10,704 nt of DNA, taken from positions 1 to 10,704 of the forward strand of contig JAFEGS010000013.1 of the NCBI GenBank assembly GCA_018239705.1. Reading direction: 5' to 3'. This DNA is from Verrucomicrobiota bacterium (GTDB lineage Bacteria; Chlamydiota; Chlamydiia; Chlamydiales; FEN-1388). A program made the translations under genes and the position numbers. Each line of letters starts with the position of its first letter. The stretch's first letter is position 1. The notes under the pieces are model-generated. The model ran no database searches, had not been told where the DNA came from, and saw only the letters and a program-made list of their open reading frames with translations. This document shows positions 8,550-10,704 of this stretch, piece by piece.

Positions 8550-8582
8550 TTTGGGGCCCATATGGTTCGTTATGGGACCAAA
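8550..8582 (-). promoter_or_regulatory. Inverted repeat in the euo leader
   Basis: The arms 8550-8562 and 8571-8582 pair around an 8-base loop. The pairing is 11 base pairs with one mismatch and one bulged base, and its core is TATGGG/CCCATA. It lies between the predicted euo -10 box and the ribosome binding site. No T-run follows on the minus strand, so it is not a terminator. It could be a protein operator (for example for autoregulation) or an RNA hairpin in the leader; the sequence does not decide between them. Confidence 0.5.
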
Positions 8583-8603
8583 GCGCAATGTTTTTAATCA
8601 AAT

Positions 8604-8631
8604 ATTATACATAAAATAGAATTTATTTCAA
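8604..8631 (-). promoter_or_regulatory. Predicted euo promoter
   Basis: On the minus strand, TTGAAA (8626-8631) is followed after 16 bases by a perfect TATAAT (8604-8609), a good housekeeping-sigma promoter. Transcription would begin near 8597. A perfect TTGACA lies further upstream at 8639-8644 but is 29 bases from the -10 box, too far to pair with it. The AT-rich spacer fits the promoters of the main chlamydial sigma factor. Confidence 0.7.
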
Positions 8632-8680
8632 GCGTCCTTGTCAACTTTTTTGATTTTTTTTCATTTTTGTGAGGAGAAAC

Positions 8681-8722
8681 GTGCACAAAATAGCGCTCAT
8701 CCTGTATACCCCAACTGGTTAG
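8681..8722 (+). CDS. Possible 13-codon leader peptide ahead of the protease gene
   Basis: GAGGAG at 8671-8676 is a strong ribosome binding site four bases before a GTG at 8681. The frame reads 13 codons (MHKIALILYTPTG) to TAG at 8720-8722. It is in the same frame as the protease, whose first ATG (8726) comes after a single AGG codon. This could be a short coupling ORF that delivers ribosomes to the protease start, or the remnant of a longer N-terminus cut by a stop. It may also be chance; conservation cannot be judged here. Confidence 0.3.
   Translation: MHKIALILYTPTG
8682..8710 (+). promoter_or_regulatory. Weak promoter candidate for the protease gene
   Basis: TGCACA (8682-8687) and TATACC (8705-8710) are 17 bases apart, each matching four of six consensus bases. 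Use of this promoter would start the transcript near 8717 and leave out the possible leader peptide. An alternative is TTGTCA at 8638-8643, which overlaps the TTGACA of the opposite strand but has only a poor -10 region near 8661. Neither is convincing. Confidence 0.2.
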
Positions 8723-8725
8723 AGG

Positions 8726-10687
8726 ATGATAATAAAAATGACCTATATTAAAGCACTGCTATTTTTGATAATAGCCTTAAGTTCTTCTTTTCAGCTGGAG
8801 GCGAAGCCCTCAGAGCTTACCCAAGAAGATGTAACTGCAAAAATGCATGAAATCATGAGAGCGCATGTCACATATAAAAAAATGTCGCCGCTGCTTGCAA
8901 AACGCTCTTTGGACAATTTCATTACCCTTCTAGATCCATCAAAAACCTATTTTCTCAAAACAGAAATTGCAAAATGGCTAGAACCTGGAGAGAAACTGCT
9001 AGAGCAAATCACCTACGATTTTGAGAGAAGCCGATTTCCGGCCTTTGAGGAGATTTTTGCCCTTTTCAGAAAATGTATTTTAAGGCGCAATCGTTTTGAA
9101 GAACAGCTCAGCAAGCAGGCGTTGCCTCACCAGGTAAGTATACAAGAGCTGAAGAACATGCAGTGGGCAGATACGGAGCTTGCCCTCTACGACAAACTCA
9201 CGAGAATGCGTGCAATCTATGTAGAGACTATTGCAAAGGCAGATGGTGAGCTGAAGGAGCTTGCCATACAAAGGCTTACAAAGCAGCGGCTGAAAAATGA
9301 GGAGCTGTTTTTGCAGGAAAACCGTGCGCAAAGCCAGCAGCTCTTCTGCACCGATCTTCTCAAAGCCTTTGCTTCATCGCTTGATAGCCATACGGTCTAT
9401 TTTACTCCGGCAGAAGCGCAGCAATTTCTCATCTCTTTCCAGCAGCGCTTAGTCGGCATTGGAGTGCAGCTGAGAGATGATATGGATGGGTTTACAATCA
9501 TCAAAATAATGGAGGGAGGCCCCTCTGTCAAAGAGCTTCGCGTCAAGGATAAAATTGTTGCCATTGATCGGGTGCCGATCATAGGTTTAGATGGTGGCGA
9601 GGTAGTGGAACGTATCCGTGGAGAGGAGGGGACACCGGTTATCCTTACTATTGTGCGTGAAATAAAAAATGGTGATGAAAAATACTTTGAAACAAAAGAG
9701 ATACGTATTATCCGAAAAGAGGTTGTCATCAAAGAGTCGCGCATCACCACCTCTATAGAGTCGTTTGGGGACGGTGTCATCGCCAATGTTGGTCTTCATG
9801 CCTTTTATCAAGATGCCGATAGCTCTTCTTCGGTCGATTTATCCAATGTACTCGCAGAGATCGCAGCAAAACATAACGTGAAGGGCGTTGTTTTAGACTT
9901 GAGATCAAATTCGGGGGGCTTACTTACACAGGCTGTGGAGGTAGTAGGTCTTTTTATCAAAAAGGGAGTTGTGGCTACTATACAGGATGAAAATGGCGAC
10001 CTGCAACACCTGCGGGATCTCGACTCTAAAAAGATCTGGGATGGTCCTCTGGTGGTACTTATAGACCGATTTAGTGCTTCAGCGTCAGAAATTGTAGCGC
10101 AGTCGCTCAAAGACTATGGACGAGCGCTTATTGTGGGAGATGATCACAGCTTTGGCAAGGGTACATTTCAGGTCTTTACACTCGCAGCAGATAGCACGAC
10201 TGTCGATCCGCAAGGAGAGTACAAAGTGACGCGCGGCCGCTACTATACAGTGTCCGGAAAGACGCCTCAGCTTGTCGGTGTGCAGTCTGACATTGTGATT
10301 CCAGGTGCTTTGACCTTTGAGGAGGTAGGTGAGGCCTATACCAAATATCCTTTGGATAATGAGGCGATACCGGCCAGTTTTAATGATTCTCTTTCCGATG
10401 TCCCCTTTTATCTTCGCGATCGCATCCGGCGGATCTACCAGATTGACAGCCAGCTGCCCATACCGCTTTACCAGCCCTACATCGAACAGTTGAAGAAAAA
10501 TTCACAGCAGCGAATCTCTGAGAGTAAGGGATACCAGGCCTTTCTCAGTGAGCTCAAAAACCCAGATCAACTTGCAGCAGGTGTGCACGCCTCCTATGAT
10601 TTTCAAGGGGGCGAGGCGATGAACCTCATGAAAGACTTGATTTGGCTTATTGAGTATGCGAATGAAGGCGAAAAAAAAGCGGCTTGA
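8726..10687 (+). CDS. tsp: Tail-specific protease (Tsp/Prc, peptidase family S41)
   Basis: This periplasmic serine protease degrades or trims proteins by recognising their C-termini. The 653 residues are close to E. coli Prc (682). Residues 1-26 form a signal peptide with hydrophobic core ALLFLIIALSS and likely cleavage after LEA. An all-helical Tsp N-terminal region follows, then a PDZ domain at about 240-315 (GIGVQL...GGPSVKELRVKDKIVAIDRVPI), then the S41 domain with VVLDLRSNSGGLL and DRFSASASE. By alignment with Prc the nucleophile is Ser452, the middle Ser of SASAS, and the general base is Lys478 in FGKGTFQ. The C-terminal part resembles the Prc extension. All catalytic features are present, so it should be active. 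The ATG at 8738 (giving MTYIKALL) is an alternative start, with AGAGG 12 bases upstream. C. trachomatis has the orthologue CT441 close to euo; host targets suggested for that enzyme cannot be assumed here. Confidence 0.95.
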   Translation: MIIKMTYIKALLFLIIALSSSFQLEAKPSELTQEDVTAKMHEIMRAHVTYKKMSPLLAKRSLDNFITLLDPSKTYFLKTEIAKWLEPGEKLLEQITYDFERSRFPAFEEIFALFRKCILRRNRFEEQLSKQALPHQVSIQELKNMQWADTELALYDKLTRMRAIYVETIAKADGELKELAIQRLTKQRLKNEELFLQENRAQSQQLFCTDLLKAFASSLDSHTVYFTPAEAQQFLISFQQRLVGIGVQLRDDMDGFTIIKIMEGGPSVKELRVKDKIVAIDRVPIIGLDGGEVVERIRGEEGTPVILTIVREIKNGDEKYFETKEIRIIRKEVVIKESRITTSIESFGDGVIANVGLHAFYQDADSSSSVDLSNVLAEIAAKHNVKGVVLDLRSNSGGLLTQAVEVVGLFIKKGVVATIQDENGDLQHLRDLDSKKIWDGPLVVLIDRFSASASEIVAQSLKDYGRALIVGDDHSFGKGTFQVFTLAADSTTVDPQGEYKVTRGRYYTVSGKTPQLVGVQSDIVIPGALTFEEVGEAYTKYPLDNEAIPASFNDSLSDVPFYLRDRIRRIYQIDSQLPIPLYQPYIEQLKKNSQQRISESKGYQAFLSELKNPDQLAAGVHASYDFQGGEAMNLMKDLIWLIEYANEGEKKAA

Positions 10688-10704
10688 ATGTATACTGGTT
10701 AGCA

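Noticed and set aside
8405..8614. 69-codon frame on the + strand across the euo start and leader
   Set aside because: It is antisense to euo and its promoter region, with no domain and no clear ribosome site.
8690..8730. tRNA-like D-arm text (AACTGGTTAGAGG) before tsp
   Set aside because: No acceptor stem, anticodon arm or T-arm can be built around it, and the protease gene begins within it.
10669..10680. Run of eight A bases near the tsp stop as a programmed slippage site
   Set aside because: It encodes Lys-Lys within the last five codons, so slippage would alter only the extreme tail; nothing else supports it.

Overview
The window reads as a chlamydial chromosome, most likely from a chlamydia-related lineage outside Chlamydiaceae. 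The evidence is the gene set. There is an ATP/ADP translocase of the energy-parasite type, a fused SecD-SecF with a very large extra periplasmic domain, RecJ, a close match to the chlamydial regulator EUO, and a tail-specific protease. In Chlamydia trachomatis, euo, recJ and secDF are direct neighbours (CT446, CT447, CT448) and tsp (CT441) is close by, so a chlamydial neighbourhood is partly preserved here. Base composition looks mid-40s % GC by eye. Genus cannot be fixed from this sequence alone.

Layout. Bases 1-1443 hold the 3' part of a nucleotide translocase gene (+), whose start lies before the window. It ends in a strong intrinsic terminator at 1469-1508. After a 157-base gap, secDF (1601-6166, +) is followed with no spacing by recJ (6167-7960, +), so these two almost certainly form one transcript. 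An 87-base gap holds a long imperfect palindrome (7964-8031) of the CACAGAG type and separates recJ from the convergent euo gene (8048-8515, -). euo and the tail-specific protease gene (8726-10687, +) are divergent. Their shared 210-base region holds a good sigma70/sigma66-like promoter for euo, an inverted repeat in the euo leader, and a short in-frame open reading frame with its own ribosome binding site just ahead of the protease. No stretch over 300 bases lacks a gene. I see no tRNA, rRNA, CRISPR array or insertion sequence.

How the genes fit together. The translocase imports host ATP in exchange for ADP. SecDF helps proteins leave across the inner membrane. The protease carries a signal peptide and should work in the periplasm. 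RecJ is the single-strand exonuclease of recombination and repair. EUO represses late genes during the intracellular growth phase. Apart from the recJ-secDF coupling I see no sign of a shared pathway, and no clearly new system. The points most worth checking are the palindromic repeat, the regulatory region between euo and the protease gene, and the oversized SecD domain.
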